Part shown: piece after piece, positions 21,629-29,757 of the stretch
Layout: each line of letters starts with the position of its first letter
Numbering within the stretch: position 1 is the first letter of the stretch
Source: Ectobacillus sp048976805
GTDB taxonomy: Bacteria > Bacillota > Bacilli > Bacillales > Bacillaceae_G
Reading direction: 5' to 3'
DNA length: 38,200 nucleotides
Assembly: GCA_048976805.1 (NCBI GenBank)
Contig: JBHGUR010000114.1
Coordinates: 1 to 38,200 of the forward strand
Translations under genes and position numbers: made by a program
The notes under the pieces: model-generated
Told to the model about the DNA's origin: nothing
Database searches by the model: none
What the model saw: the letters and a program-made list of their open reading frames with translations, nothing else

Positions 21629-24249
21629 TGAATGCAATGTTAACACTACGCAAAACGTTAGAGGAAAATTTGAATTTTGATTCCATTGAACTTGATATAA
21701 ACGATGTAGTGAAGTCATCCAGCCGAGTCATTGCACCGCTTTGGCCTATTGCTACATTTGTAGCACGCAATCCTTGGATGGGACTTGAAGGGCAATCATT
21801 TGAACAGGTGGCACGCTGGCTTAAAAATACTCGTGACGTGGATATATATCCTAGTGTTTCTTTGATTCAAGCTGCGTGGAAGCGGGGCGAGATTGACTTG
21901 GATTTTCTTGAAACGGGGGTCCAGCGTTGGCTCGATTTACAATGTCTTGACTTACCGCGTGACGTGGCAGAACGATTCTGTCGGGCTGCACTTAAGATGG
22001 ATAAACTGCCTTCGAACCTATTGGCAGAACCCGAATTACAAAGATTAGCACAGAAACTAAGAGGTCTAGATTTTCAAACTACTGAGGAGTATTCATTAAA
22101 ACCATTAAGTATGTGTATAGAACAGCAGGGCAAGGAGGGATTAGCTCGCGTTCTCGATTATCATGTAATCAAGTGGTGTAAGTTATTCTTGGATGATTCT
22201 CAGGCGGCCTGGTCCCTGCCAAATCGTGAGGAGGGTTTCTATCGCACGTGGCGCAAACTTGTCGAGTATGATCCTGCACTCAATCGTACTCAGCGTAAGC
22301 AACTTGAAAATTGGCCGCAAGAAGCAAGTATTGCACTAAAAGAAGCATTGTCGGCACTTGAAATTCCTCAGTCACAGATACAGGGCTATCTTGAAGCGCA
22401 TTTGCTTGCTTTGCCAGGCTGGGCGGGAATGATGCTCTGGCGCTCACAACAATCCATTCAAGAAAGTTCACTCCTAACGGAATATTTAGCCGTTCGGATT
22501 TCCATGGAGTGGATCTTACTTAACCCTTATCTCCCTTTGCCTAAGCAAACATTTGAAAGTAAAGTATCACTGGTTCCACTCATTGCGGCTTGGGCCCATT
22601 GGGGCAACATGGCAGTCGATAACTGGTCGCAGCTGTCTTCCACTGAACAAAAAGAATATTTGACACTCGCCTATCACTTTGATGAGATGGTTCAGAGGAA
22701 GCTCTGGCTAGAAGCCTGGGAACAAACATACACAGATGAATTAAGTAAGAAAATTGCACTGAAGAAGCTTGAAACAAAAAAGGCAACGCCGGCTTTAGCG
22801 CAATTTGCATTCTGTATTGATGTACGTTCGGAGCCTTTTCGTCGTGCACTGGAAAAAGCCGGTCCTTTTGAAACGTATGGGATGGCGGGTTTTTTCGGAG
22901 TCCCTATTGAAACATGTGAACTTGGCAGTAAACATACCCATCCCTCTTTGCCGGTCATACTTAAACCGCAGCATAGAATAAAAGAGCATTCATCTGATTT
23001 TGAATCCAAACAATATCAACAACGCCGAAACGCGGTAAATTCGCTTAGCTGCACGTTTAAAGCGATGAAGCAAAACTTGCTCGCCAGTTTATTATTGCCG
23101 GAAGTAAGCGGTCCTTGGCTTAGCCTGCAAATGTTGCTGCGCAGCTTTATTCCACGCAGCGCCGGCCATACCTTGTCTCAACTTCAGGAAGCGTGGTTGC
23201 AAAAACCTTCTACAACACTGTCAATCGATCACGTGCAAACCCCAGAAACGGGGTTAGCGGTCGGTTTTTCTGAGGAAGAGAAAGTGCACTATGCACGACA
23301 AGCCCTGAAAATGATGGGACTCACAAATGATTTCGCACCATTAGTTGTGATTTGTGGGCACGGAAGCCACAGCACCAATAATCCATATGCTGCTGCGTTA
23401 GAATGTGGTGCTTGTGGAGGGGCATCGGGCGGATTCAATGCGCGGGTTCTAGCGACTTTGTGCAACCTTCCAAAGGTAAGGGAGACTCTCAAGGCTGATG
23501 GAATTTTGATTCCGGAGGACACGGTTTTCGTGGCTGCTGAGCATATAACTACGCTTGATGAATTACGTTGGCTGTATGTTCCTGAGCTTTCAGAAGCGGC
23601 TCAAAAAGCATTTCATCGTATTCAAGCCACGTTGCCACAGGTTAGCCATCATGCGAATGCAGAGCGATTATCGCAATTGCCTAATCTGGGCTCCCGTTTC
23701 AAAAATCTGAAACATGAGGCACAACGTTTGGCGGAAGATTGGAGTGAGATACGTCCAGAATGGGGGCTAGCGCGTAACGCTGCGTTTATTATCGGTCAGC
23801 GTGATCTAACAAAGGGGTGCAATCTAGAGGGAAGAGCTTTTTTGCATAACTACGACTGGCAAGAAGATGAAAACGGTGAAATACTTGCCAATATTATTGC
23901 AGGCCCGGGCACAGTTAGCCAATGGATTAATCTACAGTATTATGCATCTACTGTTGCACCTCATTATTACGGCAGTGGGAATAAAGCTACCCAAACAGTT
24001 ACGGCCGGTCTTGGTGTCATGCAGGGGAGCGGCAGCGATTTGCTAGCCGGTCTTCCTTGGCAGTCGGTGATGCAATCTGACCATGAGGTCTATCATGCTC
24101 CTTTGCGTTTGTTAGTGGTGATCCAAGCACCACGGAAATATGTGAAGCGATTGCTGGATCGTGATCCTATATTCCATCAAAAAGTTAAAAATGGATGGAT
24201 TCGCCTAGCGACTATAGACCCAAAAGGGGATTGGGAGAACTGGTCTTAA
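21625..24249 (+). CDS. dabA: DIC transporter catalytic subunit DabA (DUF2309)
   Basis: 874 residues. DabA is a carbonic-anhydrase-like zinc protein that with DabB traps CO2 as bicarbonate in the cell. Probable zinc ligands are C397 and D399 (FCIDVRSE) and H579 and C594 (ICGHGSHS and ALECGACGG). The 15-residue spacing between the last two equals that reported for the Halothiobacillus protein. R401 is the partner of D399. The start is the first ATG of ATGATGA, overlapping the dabB stop; the next ATG (21628) is equally possible. B. subtilis names it ybcC. Confidence 0.9.
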   Translation: MMNAMLTLRKTLEENLNFDSIELDINDVVKSSSRVIAPLWPIATFVARNPWMGLEGQSFEQVARWLKNTRDVDIYPSVSLIQAAWKRGEIDLDFLETGVQRWLDLQCLDLPRDVAERFCRAALKMDKLPSNLLAEPELQRLAQKLRGLDFQTTEEYSLKPLSMCIEQQGKEGLARVLDYHVIKWCKLFLDDSQAAWSLPNREEGFYRTWRKLVEYDPALNRTQRKQLENWPQEASIALKEALSALEIPQSQIQGYLEAHLLALPGWAGMMLWRSQQSIQESSLLTEYLAVRISMEWILLNPYLPLPKQTFESKVSLVPLIAAWAHWGNMAVDNWSQLSSTEQKEYLTLAYHFDEMVQRKLWLEAWEQTYTDELSKKIALKKLETKKATPALAQFAFCIDVRSEPFRRALEKAGPFETYGMAGFFGVPIETCELGSKHTHPSLPVILKPQHRIKEHSSDFESKQYQQRRNAVNSLSCTFKAMKQNLLASLLLPEVSGPWLSLQMLLRSFIPRSAGHTLSQLQEAWLQKPSTTLSIDHVQTPETGLAVGFSEEEKVHYARQALKMMGLTNDFAPLVVICGHGSHSTNNPYAAALECGACGGASGGFNARVLATLCNLPKVRETLKADGILIPEDTVFVAAEHITTLDELRWLYVPELSEAAQKAFHRIQATLPQVSHHANAERLSQLPNLGSRFKNLKHEAQRLAEDWSEIRPEWGLARNAAFIIGQRDLTKGCNLEGRAFLHNYDWQEDENGEILANIIAGPGTVSQWINLQYYASTVAPHYYGSGNKATQTVTAGLGVMQGSGSDLLAGLPWQSVMQSDHEVYHAPLRLLVVIQAPRKYVKRLLDRDPIFHQKVKNGWIRLATIDPKGDWENWS

Positions 24250-24282
24250 ACACTTATATTATGAAGATGTCTCATTGTTTTA

Positions 24283-24345
24283 CACTGGTACTCCCATGCC
24301 TAAAGGAGGTGCTATCGCACCCTGATGGGCTTTCTCGTTCGGAAA
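24283..24345 (-). repeat. Possible IS200/IS605-type right-end remnant
   Basis: The minus strand reads GAGAAAGCCCATCAGGG, a small GGTGC/GCACC hairpin, then CCTTTAGGCATGGGAGT. AAGCCC...CCTTTAGG...GGGAG is a pattern common at the 3' ends of tnpB-carrying IS200/IS605 elements. No transposase or tnpB is present. The identification is by resemblance only. Confidence 0.35.
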
Positions 24346-24363
24346 TTCTGTAATTTATTTTAT

Positions 24364-24508
24364 GGCTCTGTTAAAGGCTAACGTTGATTTGGATTCATTT
24401 GTCGATTTGGAACGAAAGGCGGCGACTCCAGCGGGAAAAGCAGCTCGGCCCCGCCCGCGGAAAGCGTCCGCCTGTAGTGGAAAATCAACAATCAAGTTTA
24501 ACAGAGAC
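24364..24508. mobile_element. MITE-like element, copy 4
   Basis: 145 bp, from GGCTCTGTTAAAGGC to TTTAACAGAGAC (right end slightly decayed), with the GAACGAAAGGCGGCGACTCC and GCCCGCGGAAAGCGTCCGCC interior. No target duplication is recognisable. It lies between dabA and the ybcF-like gene. Confidence 0.75.
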
Positions 24509-24567
24509 ATCCATGCAAAAATATAACTTGCATCACGATAGATAAAAGTTTGTATCTTTTAAGGTAG

Positions 24568-24752
24568 GCCGATGTTGATTTTGATATCACGTACGTCTGT
24601 ACACCCAGGCTATGCAGATTAATAGCAGCCTGCACTCACGCTCTCCCTCTGGTTTTCCTTTGGGCGAGGTAAAGTTAGGCCCTAACCGTTACTACACATG
24701 GCTGGGAGTACTCTCCCCCTCTAACAAAGAAGGGATTATTTAACAGAGCTTA
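24568..24752 (-). repeat. Divergent structured repeat (copy C) inside MITE remnants
   Basis: On the minus strand the core CTTCTTTGTTAGAGGGGGAGAG, CCATGTGTAGTAACGG and GGAAAACCAGAGGGAGAGCG follows the block order of copies A and B but with much lower identity. The flanks are the two ends of the MITE family (GCTCTGTTAA on one side, AATCAACATCGGCC on the other) with the MITE interior missing. It fills most of the 24509-24862 gap; the remainder is A/T rich without clear signals. Confidence 0.55.
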
Positions 24753-24874
24753 TTTTTTAGGGTAGCCTATTTTATAAATCACTTAAATAACTAGATCATA
24801 ATTCACTTTCTAGTACGTGTGATCAAAGAAACATTATTTTAAACAAATTTCAAACAATCAATGAGGTGAATGTG

Positions 24875-25384
24875 ATGTATTTAGATGAAAACAAAAAAGT
24901 GTTATTTGTGACCAGAATGGATCAAAAATTGGAACAACTATTACAACAGGTAACTAATATCCATCCAAAAAATATGTTAATCCTAAATAGTTTTGGACCT
25001 GTGATTTCACATCCTTACAGCGATTTAATGCGAGACATCATTATTGCTATTTATCAAGAAAATGTTGAGGAAATTTTTATTGTTGGTACAACAGAGGGTC
25101 AAGAGAACACAGTGGATAAACAAAATTTACTTAACAAAATATATGAGAGTGAAAGAGTAAAGGAGAAAATGCAAACTCTTGATTATCTTTTTCAAAATTG
25201 TATGCCAGAATTCCCAAATGTCAGTGTGAGTGATTGGTTAGAGGGAAGCAAAACTGTAGTTGAGGGCATACAGAAAAGTGTCGACATCATTCGTCATCAC
25301 CCATTGATTCCATCCCATGTTAAGGTTCGTAGCTTATTTATAAATAGGAAGAAAGGAAATTTAGTAGAAGTTGATGTTTCATGA
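24875..25384 (+). CDS. Zinc-less beta-carbonic anhydrase homologue (YbcF-like)
   Basis: 169 residues. The overall fold aligns with YtiB of the same window: VISHPYSDLMRDIIIAIYQENVEEIFIVG here against the corresponding VISHPFGSIMRSILVAVYELN stretch, and IIRHHPLIP near the end. The metal site is gone. The ligand cysteine of ISCMDTR is R14 (VTRMDQK), the ligand His is T72, and the ligand Cys is G75 (GTTEG). D16 remains and the catalytic arginine is K18. It should not be an active zinc carbonic anhydrase. B. subtilis ybcF lies in the same dab cluster. GAGGTG lies 6 bases before the ATG; a GTG at 24866 is in frame. Confidence 0.8.
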   Translation: MYLDENKKVLFVTRMDQKLEQLLQQVTNIHPKNMLILNSFGPVISHPYSDLMRDIIIAIYQENVEEIFIVGTTEGQENTVDKQNLLNKIYESERVKEKMQTLDYLFQNCMPEFPNVSVSDWLEGSKTVVEGIQKSVDIIRHHPLIPSHVKVRSLFINRKKGNLVEVDVS

Positions 25385-25513
25385 AAAACGGCTGCTGTAG
25401 GGGCTAAAAGTTCTATTTGAGCTTCATGCTTGTATGATTTTTTGATTATTACAAACGATAAAGAAGAAATAGCATAACGCTTTTTCTTCAACATTTCGAT
25501 AGGAGGGTAAGGC

Positions 25514-25648
25514 ATGGGCAAGGATAAAGCTTCTAAAAACAATCGCGTTCATGCGAACATAAATGCTGAATTTTCTAGAGAATTCAGCGCACAAGCTACG
25601 AATAACGGAAAAAAGAAATTCCGGGATACGCCCAACGATAAGAAGTAA
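25514..25648 (+). CDS. Small hydrophilic protein (44 aa)
   Basis: 44 residues, starting MGKDKASKNNRVHANINAEF and ending FRDTPNDKK. It is highly charged and rich in Asn, Lys and Ala, without hydrophobic segments, reminiscent of small spore or stress proteins of Bacillus, but I cannot place it in a family. GGAGGG lies 8 bases before the ATG and a strong terminator follows, which supports a real gene. Confidence 0.6.
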   Translation: MGKDKASKNNRVHANINAEFSREFSAQATNNGKKKFRDTPNDKK

Positions 25649-25673
25649 ATCTAGGTTTGTTCTATCATGAACC

Positions 25674-25705
25674 TCCCGCCTTTAAAAAAGGCGGGCTTCT
25701 TTTTG
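25674..25705 (+). terminator. Terminator of the 44-aa gene
   Basis: A CCCGCCTTT / AAAGGCGGG hairpin is followed by CTTCTTTTT. Confidence 0.85.
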
Positions 25706-25768
25706 GCTTCTCAAAGCAGTCGTTAGGATTCCTTTTGGGATCTTTATCCGAAATCATATTTTTAGCAA

Positions 25769-25808
25769 AAAACGAAGCGCAGGAATGCTGCCCGTGCTTC
25801 GTTTTTTA
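25769..25808. terminator. Second terminator-like hairpin
   Basis: An AAAACGAAGC...GCTTCGTTTTTT hairpin. Tracts on both strands allow it to act in either direction. The 25649-26031 gap otherwise contains the MITE copy below. Confidence 0.75.
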
Positions 25809-25812
25809 ACTA

Positions 25813-25986
25813 AGGGCTAATGTTGATTTTGATTCATTTGTTGATTGAGACGAAAGGCGGCGACTCCAGCGGGAAAAGCGGGACAGCCGAGACCCTGGAC
25901 TGAGCGCAGTGAAGGAAGCAGCTCGGCCCCGCCCGCGGAAAGCGCCCGCCTGTAGTGGAAAATCGACATTCAAGTTTAACAAAGCC
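25813..25986. mobile_element. MITE-like element, copy 5 (left end lost, longer interior)
   Basis: The copy starts directly at GGGCTAATGTTGATTTT without the GGCTCTGTTAAA terminus, and ends TTTAACAAAGCC. The interior has an extra GACAGCCGAGACCCTGGACTG and GAGCGCAGTGAAGGAAGC segment absent from the shorter copies, a version common in Bacillaceae genomes as I recall. It lies just downstream of menC. Confidence 0.7.
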
Positions 25987-26031
25987 TAATTAAAAGAAAT
26001 TCAGCTTCCACCGCCTGCTTCAACATTACTG

Positions 26032-27138
26032 CTAATCTGAAATTTCGCTGCGCTGCACAGTAATTTCCCTTAGCCTTTTTCGATCCACTTCATACCCAAG
26101 CCCATATCCTGTTGGTACTTTCACCTTGCCGCGGTGCAGTACGACCTCCGGGATAATAATATCCTGCTTCCAATGGCGGGATGATGCTGAAATATCGCCC
26201 GGAATTATAAAATTTTCCAGAGAAGCAAGCGCCACGTTTTGCCCGCGCGAAATTCCCGTTTCAATCATGCCGCCGCACCAAACAGGAATATGGTGTTCCT
26301 TGCAATAATCATGAATGCGTACAGCTTCTGTTAATCCCCCAACACGCCCTGCTTTTATATTGATGATTTGGCAGCTTCCAAGCTGAATTGCAATGCGCGC
26401 ATCCTCTAAGGAATGAATGCTTTCGTCAAGGCAAATCGGCGTGGACAATTCCTTTTGCAAAATGGCATGATCGAGAAAATCGTTATCTGCAAGCGGCTGT
26501 TCAATCATAAGCAATCGAAATTCATCCAGCTTTTTTAGGTGATTAATATCATCTAGCGTATAAGCGGAGTTGGCATCAGCCATGAGCGGAATATCGGGAA
26601 AAGCGCGGCGAATGCCCTTAAGCAGCATATAGTCGCTTTCCGGCTTGATTTTCACCTTAAACCGCTTATAGCCTTCGGAGGCATACCGCTCGATTGTTTG
26701 CAGCATATTCAAAATCGTATCCAGGCCGATGACGACCCCCACTTCAATTTCGCGTTTTACTCCGCCTAGCGCCTCCGCTAACGAACACCTTTGGCGCTGT
26801 GCATATAAATCCCAAACGGCTCCTTCTACACCAGCCTTTGCCATATTGTTTCGTTTTATCCGGGAAAATAACGCCGGAACTTCATTCGGGTGCGAAATTT
26901 CATTTCCAAGCAGTATTGGGATAAGAAAATCATGAAGCATATGCCATGCCGTTTTCACAGTTTCCTCTGTATACCACGGCTGCGAAAAGGCGACAACCTC
27001 TCCCCAACCGCTGCACCCGTCCTCATCCTGCAGCTCAACGATAATGCTTTCCCGCTGTGTGTAAGCGCCATAACTCGTCGCAAACGGAGAAACAAGTTCC
27101 ATCTTTGTTACATACAAGATTGCTTTTTGAATTTTCAT
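26032..27138 (-). CDS. menC: o-Succinylbenzoate synthase MenC
   Basis: 368 residues, enolase superfamily. It dehydrates SHCHC to o-succinylbenzoate in menaquinone synthesis. Lysines of the KVKIK strand (161-165), metal ligands D188 (MADAN), E213 (IEQP) and D238 (CLDES), and K262 (NIKAGRVGG) are visible. The ATG overlaps the menE stop by 4 bases (ATGA), so it is translated with menE. It is the last gene of the men cluster. No clear terminator was seen before the repeat downstream. Confidence 0.93.
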   Translation of the reverse strand: MKIQKAILYVTKMELVSPFATSYGAYTQRESIIVELQDEDGCSGWGEVVAFSQPWYTEETVKTAWHMLHDFLIPILLGNEISHPNEVPALFSRIKRNNMAKAGVEGAVWDLYAQRQRCSLAEALGGVKREIEVGVVIGLDTILNMLQTIERYASEGYKRFKVKIKPESDYMLLKGIRRAFPDIPLMADANSAYTLDDINHLKKLDEFRLLMIEQPLADNDFLDHAILQKELSTPICLDESIHSLEDARIAIQLGSCQIINIKAGRVGGLTEAVRIHDYCKEHHIPVWCGGMIETGISRGQNVALASLENFIIPGDISASSRHWKQDIIIPEVVLHRGKVKVPTGYGLGYEVDRKRLREITVQRSEISD

Positions 27139-28571
27139 CGCAGGCGCTCCTTCAGCTCGCGCCGCAGCAGCTTATTAGAAGCGTTGCACGGCAATTCATC
27201 GACAAAAATGATTTTCTTTGGGACCTTATAACGCGCTAGCCGTTCGCTGCAAAACGACAAAAGCTCTTCCTCCGTTACCGTCTTGCCCTGTTTTATAAAT
27301 GCTGCCGGAACTTGTCCCCACTTTTCGTCATCCATGCCGACAACGCCAGCTTCCATCACAGCAGGGTGCTCTAAAAGCACTTCTTCAATTTGCGCCGGAT
27401 ACACATTTTCTCCGCCGGAAATAATAAGGTCACTGCGGCGGTCCAGCACATATAAAAACCCTTCTTCGTCTAAATAACCAATATCTCCCGTATGCAGCCA
27501 CCCATCACGAATGCTCTGCACAGTCGCATCTTCCCGCTTGAAATAGCCTTTCGTGACATTTGGCCCTTTTACAACGATTTCTCCGGGCCCGTCTCCTTCT
27601 GTTTTAATGCGCAATTCACAAGGAAAGAGCGGCTTTCCGGCAGAGCCTACTTTCGTTAACATATAATCGGATGATAGCGTACAAATCTGTGAAGACGTTT
27701 CCGTCATCCCGTACGTTTGATATACCGGTATTCCCTTGGCTACACAAGCCTCCAGCAGCGGGCGCGGGGCTGGGCCGCCGCCCAATAGCACGCAGCGAAG
27801 TGCGCTCGGGTATGTACCTTCTCCAAGCTCCCGAACCATATCCGCCAACACTTTGGCAACAACTGAAATCATTGTAACTCCTTTAGTTTGAATGGCTTCA
27901 TTCAGTTGCAGCGGATTCACCTTTTCCACTAGCAGCACGCGCATGCCGTACATCACGCTTTTCATTAAAATCGATAAGCCGCCGACATGAAAAAACGGCA
28001 AGCAAGCGAGCCAGCAATCATCTTCGCGCACACCAAGGTTCAGTGCGGAACCGACAGCGCTCCACCAATGGTTGCCGTACGTCAGCATCACACCTTTTGG
28101 TTTTCCCGTTGTGCCTGACGTATACATAATTGTCATCGTATCTTCAAGACGAAACTCCTGTTGTATCTTAACCTCTGAGCTATTTATACGTTGCATCTCA
28201 TCAGGCACATATGTTAATACAGGGATTTCCCCAAGCATGCCGCGAAATTCCTCTTCTGTCAACAACAATGAAGCTTCGGCATGTTCCAGCTGCCATAAAA
28301 GCTCGCTTTGCGACAATCTTGTGTTTAGCATAACTGCTACCGCCCCTATGTACGTGAGCGCATGAATCGCCACAACCATTTCTATGCTATTGCGCATTAA
28401 TATAGCGACGTGCGCTCCTTGTTTGACACCTGCTTGCGCCAATTGCCCGCTAAGCGCCATGACCCGGCCGTCCAGTTCCCGAAATGTCAGTTGTTCTTTT
28501 TCTGTTTCCAGCGCTATGCGGTCCGGTGTGAGAAACGCCCGCTGCTTGAGCCAATTCGGCATTGTATTCAT
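27135..28571 (-). CDS. menE: o-Succinylbenzoate-CoA ligase MenE
   Basis: 478 residues, adenylate-forming enzyme. It activates o-succinylbenzoate with CoA and ATP. The AMP-binding motif TIMYTSGTTGKPKGV, the YQTYGMTETSS core and the WLHTGDIGYLDEEGFLYVLDR hinge region are all intact, and the C-terminal catalytic lysine region is KVPKKIIF...SNKLLRREL. The start at 28571 (MNTMPNWLKQ) has AGGGG 7 bases upstream; the frame is open to 28607 without a ribosome site. A promoter (TTGCCC-17-TATAAT) lies directly upstream, apart from the menFDHB genes. Confidence 0.94.
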   Translation of the reverse strand: MNTMPNWLKQRAFLTPDRIALETEKEQLTFRELDGRVMALSGQLAQAGVKQGAHVAILMRNSIEMVVAIHALTYIGAVAVMLNTRLSQSELLWQLEHAEASLLLTEEEFRGMLGEIPVLTYVPDEMQRINSSEVKIQQEFRLEDTMTIMYTSGTTGKPKGVMLTYGNHWWSAVGSALNLGVREDDCWLACLPFFHVGGLSILMKSVMYGMRVLLVEKVNPLQLNEAIQTKGVTMISVVAKVLADMVRELGEGTYPSALRCVLLGGGPAPRPLLEACVAKGIPVYQTYGMTETSSQICTLSSDYMLTKVGSAGKPLFPCELRIKTEGDGPGEIVVKGPNVTKGYFKREDATVQSIRDGWLHTGDIGYLDEEGFLYVLDRRSDLIISGGENVYPAQIEEVLLEHPAVMEAGVVGMDDEKWGQVPAAFIKQGKTVTEEELLSFCSERLARYKVPKKIIFVDELPCNASNKLLRRELKERLR

Positions 28572-28606
28572 TGCATCCCCTGCTTTCCAAACATTTTCTA
28601 TCGTCA

Positions 28607-28635
28607 ATTATATACAAATAGAAAAAAGCGGGCAA
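28607..28635 (-). promoter_or_regulatory. Separate promoter for menE-menC
   Basis: On the minus strand TTGCCC (28630-28635) and a perfect TATAAT (28607-28612) are 17 bp apart, just upstream of menE. It would drive menEC independently of menF. Confidence 0.6.
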
Positions 28636-28714
28636 AATCATCCGCCGCGCGTACACTGTTTAGGAAGTTGTCCGGATTATCCTCACCTCCCGCCGGATTC
28701 CCATGAAGCAAAAG

Positions 28715-28762
28715 AGGGTGTTCCAAAAGGCAGTATATAACACTGCCCTTTTGGAACACCCT
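28715..28762. terminator. Long hairpin between menB and menE
   Basis: A stem of about 20 pairs (AGGGTGTTCCAAAAGG with its complement, one bulged G) and a 7-base loop. On the minus strand it is followed by CTTTTGC, and on the plus strand by TTAATATTTTTT. It lies inside the men gene series and probably ends or weakens transcription from menF before menE. Confidence 0.65.
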
Positions 28763-28779
28763 TAATATTTTTTATATGT

Positions 28780-28940
28780 TTAGCTTCTGCGCCTGGGCGA
28801 GCCGATTCCGCTTTTCTTTTTGTCTAGCTCCATCGGCTAGGCGCTCCCAGCTAAGAACCTCCTCCCATAAAGGCAAAAAGCGCCTTTCTGATCGGAGAAC
28901 CTTAGCTTCTGCGCCTGGGCGAGCCGATTCCGCTTTTCTT
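28780..28940 (-). repeat. Dispersed repeat family B, copy 3 (tandem)
   Basis: Two identical units of about 39 bp (28780-28818 and 28901-28940) read on the minus strand AAGAAAAGCGGAATCGGCTC and on through GCCCAGGCGCAGAAGCTAA. A spacer between them contains the inverted GCTAGGCGCTCCCAGCTAAG part. The second unit begins at the menB stop codon. Confidence 0.75.
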
Positions 28941-29757
28941 ATGGGAAGCGCGGGAATTGTTTGAAATCAGGAGTGCGTTTTTCTTTGAAGGCATCGCGTC
29001 CTTCTTTCGCTTCGTCTGTTGTGTAATACAACAATGTTGCATCTCCTGCGAGTTGCTGAATTCCTGCAAGTCCGTCTGTATCTGCGTTGAACGCAGCCTT
29101 TAGGAAGCGAATTGCCATCGGGCTCTTTGCCAAAATTTCTTCTGCCCATTGCACAGCTTCATCTTCTAGTTGTTCAAGCGGTACAACCTTGTTGACTAAG
29201 CCCATTTCCAGAGCTTCCTGCGCGCCGTATTGGCGGCATAAGTACCAAATTTCACGCGCCTTTTTATGGCCGATAATGCGCGCCAGGTAGCCAGCGCCAT
29301 AGCCGCCGTCGAAGCTGCCCACTTTTGGCCCTGTTTGTCCGAATACAGCGTTTTCAGCTGCGATTGTCAAATCGCATACAACATGAAGCACATGGCCGCC
29401 GCCAATTGCGTAGCCTGCTACCGCCGCGATAACCGGTTTCGGGATAACACGGATTAAACGCTGCAAGTCCAATACGTTTAAGCGCGGAATTTCATCTTCG
29501 CCTACATAGCCGCCATGGCCGCGTACTTTTTGGTCGCCGCCGGAGCAAAACGCGCGTCCGCCTTCGCCTGTTAAAATAATAACCCCTATATCCTTGTCAT
29601 CGCGCGCGCGTGCAAATGCGTCGATTAATTCCATAACCGTTTTTGGGCGGAACGCATTATGCACCTCCGGACGGTTAATAGAGATTTTCGCAATGCCATT
29701 GTATGTAGAGTAAATAATATCTTCATACTTGCCGGCTGGAATCCATTCTCTTGTCAT
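28939..29757 (-). CDS. menB: 1,4-Dihydroxy-2-naphthoyl-CoA synthase MenB
   Basis: 272 residues, crotonase family, the usual length for MenB. It closes the second ring of the naphthoquinone from o-succinylbenzoyl-CoA. FCSGGDQKVRG, GGGHVLHVVCDLTIAA and GQTGPKVGSFDGGYG are the oxyanion-hole and active-site blocks. The start MTREWIP at 29757 has AAAGGAGG 7 bases upstream, so MenB can be made alone even though its frame is continuous with menH. The stop codon coincides with the edge of a dispersed repeat. Confidence 0.9.
   Translation of the reverse strand: MTREWIPAGKYEDIIYSTYNGIAKISINRPEVHNAFRPKTVMELIDAFARARDDKDIGVIILTGEGGRAFCSGGDQKVRGHGGYVGEDEIPRLNVLDLQRLIRVIPKPVIAAVAGYAIGGGHVLHVVCDLTIAAENAVFGQTGPKVGSFDGGYGAGYLARIIGHKKAREIWYLCRQYGAQEALEMGLVNKVVPLEQLEDEAVQWAEEILAKSPMAIRFLKAAFNADTDGLAGIQQLAGDATLLYYTTDEAKEGRDAFKEKRTPDFKQFPRFP

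Noticed and set aside
28776..28964. Open frame of 62 codons on the plus strand between menE and menB
   Set aside because: It is made of the tandem family-B repeat and runs into menB antisense. No ribosome site.
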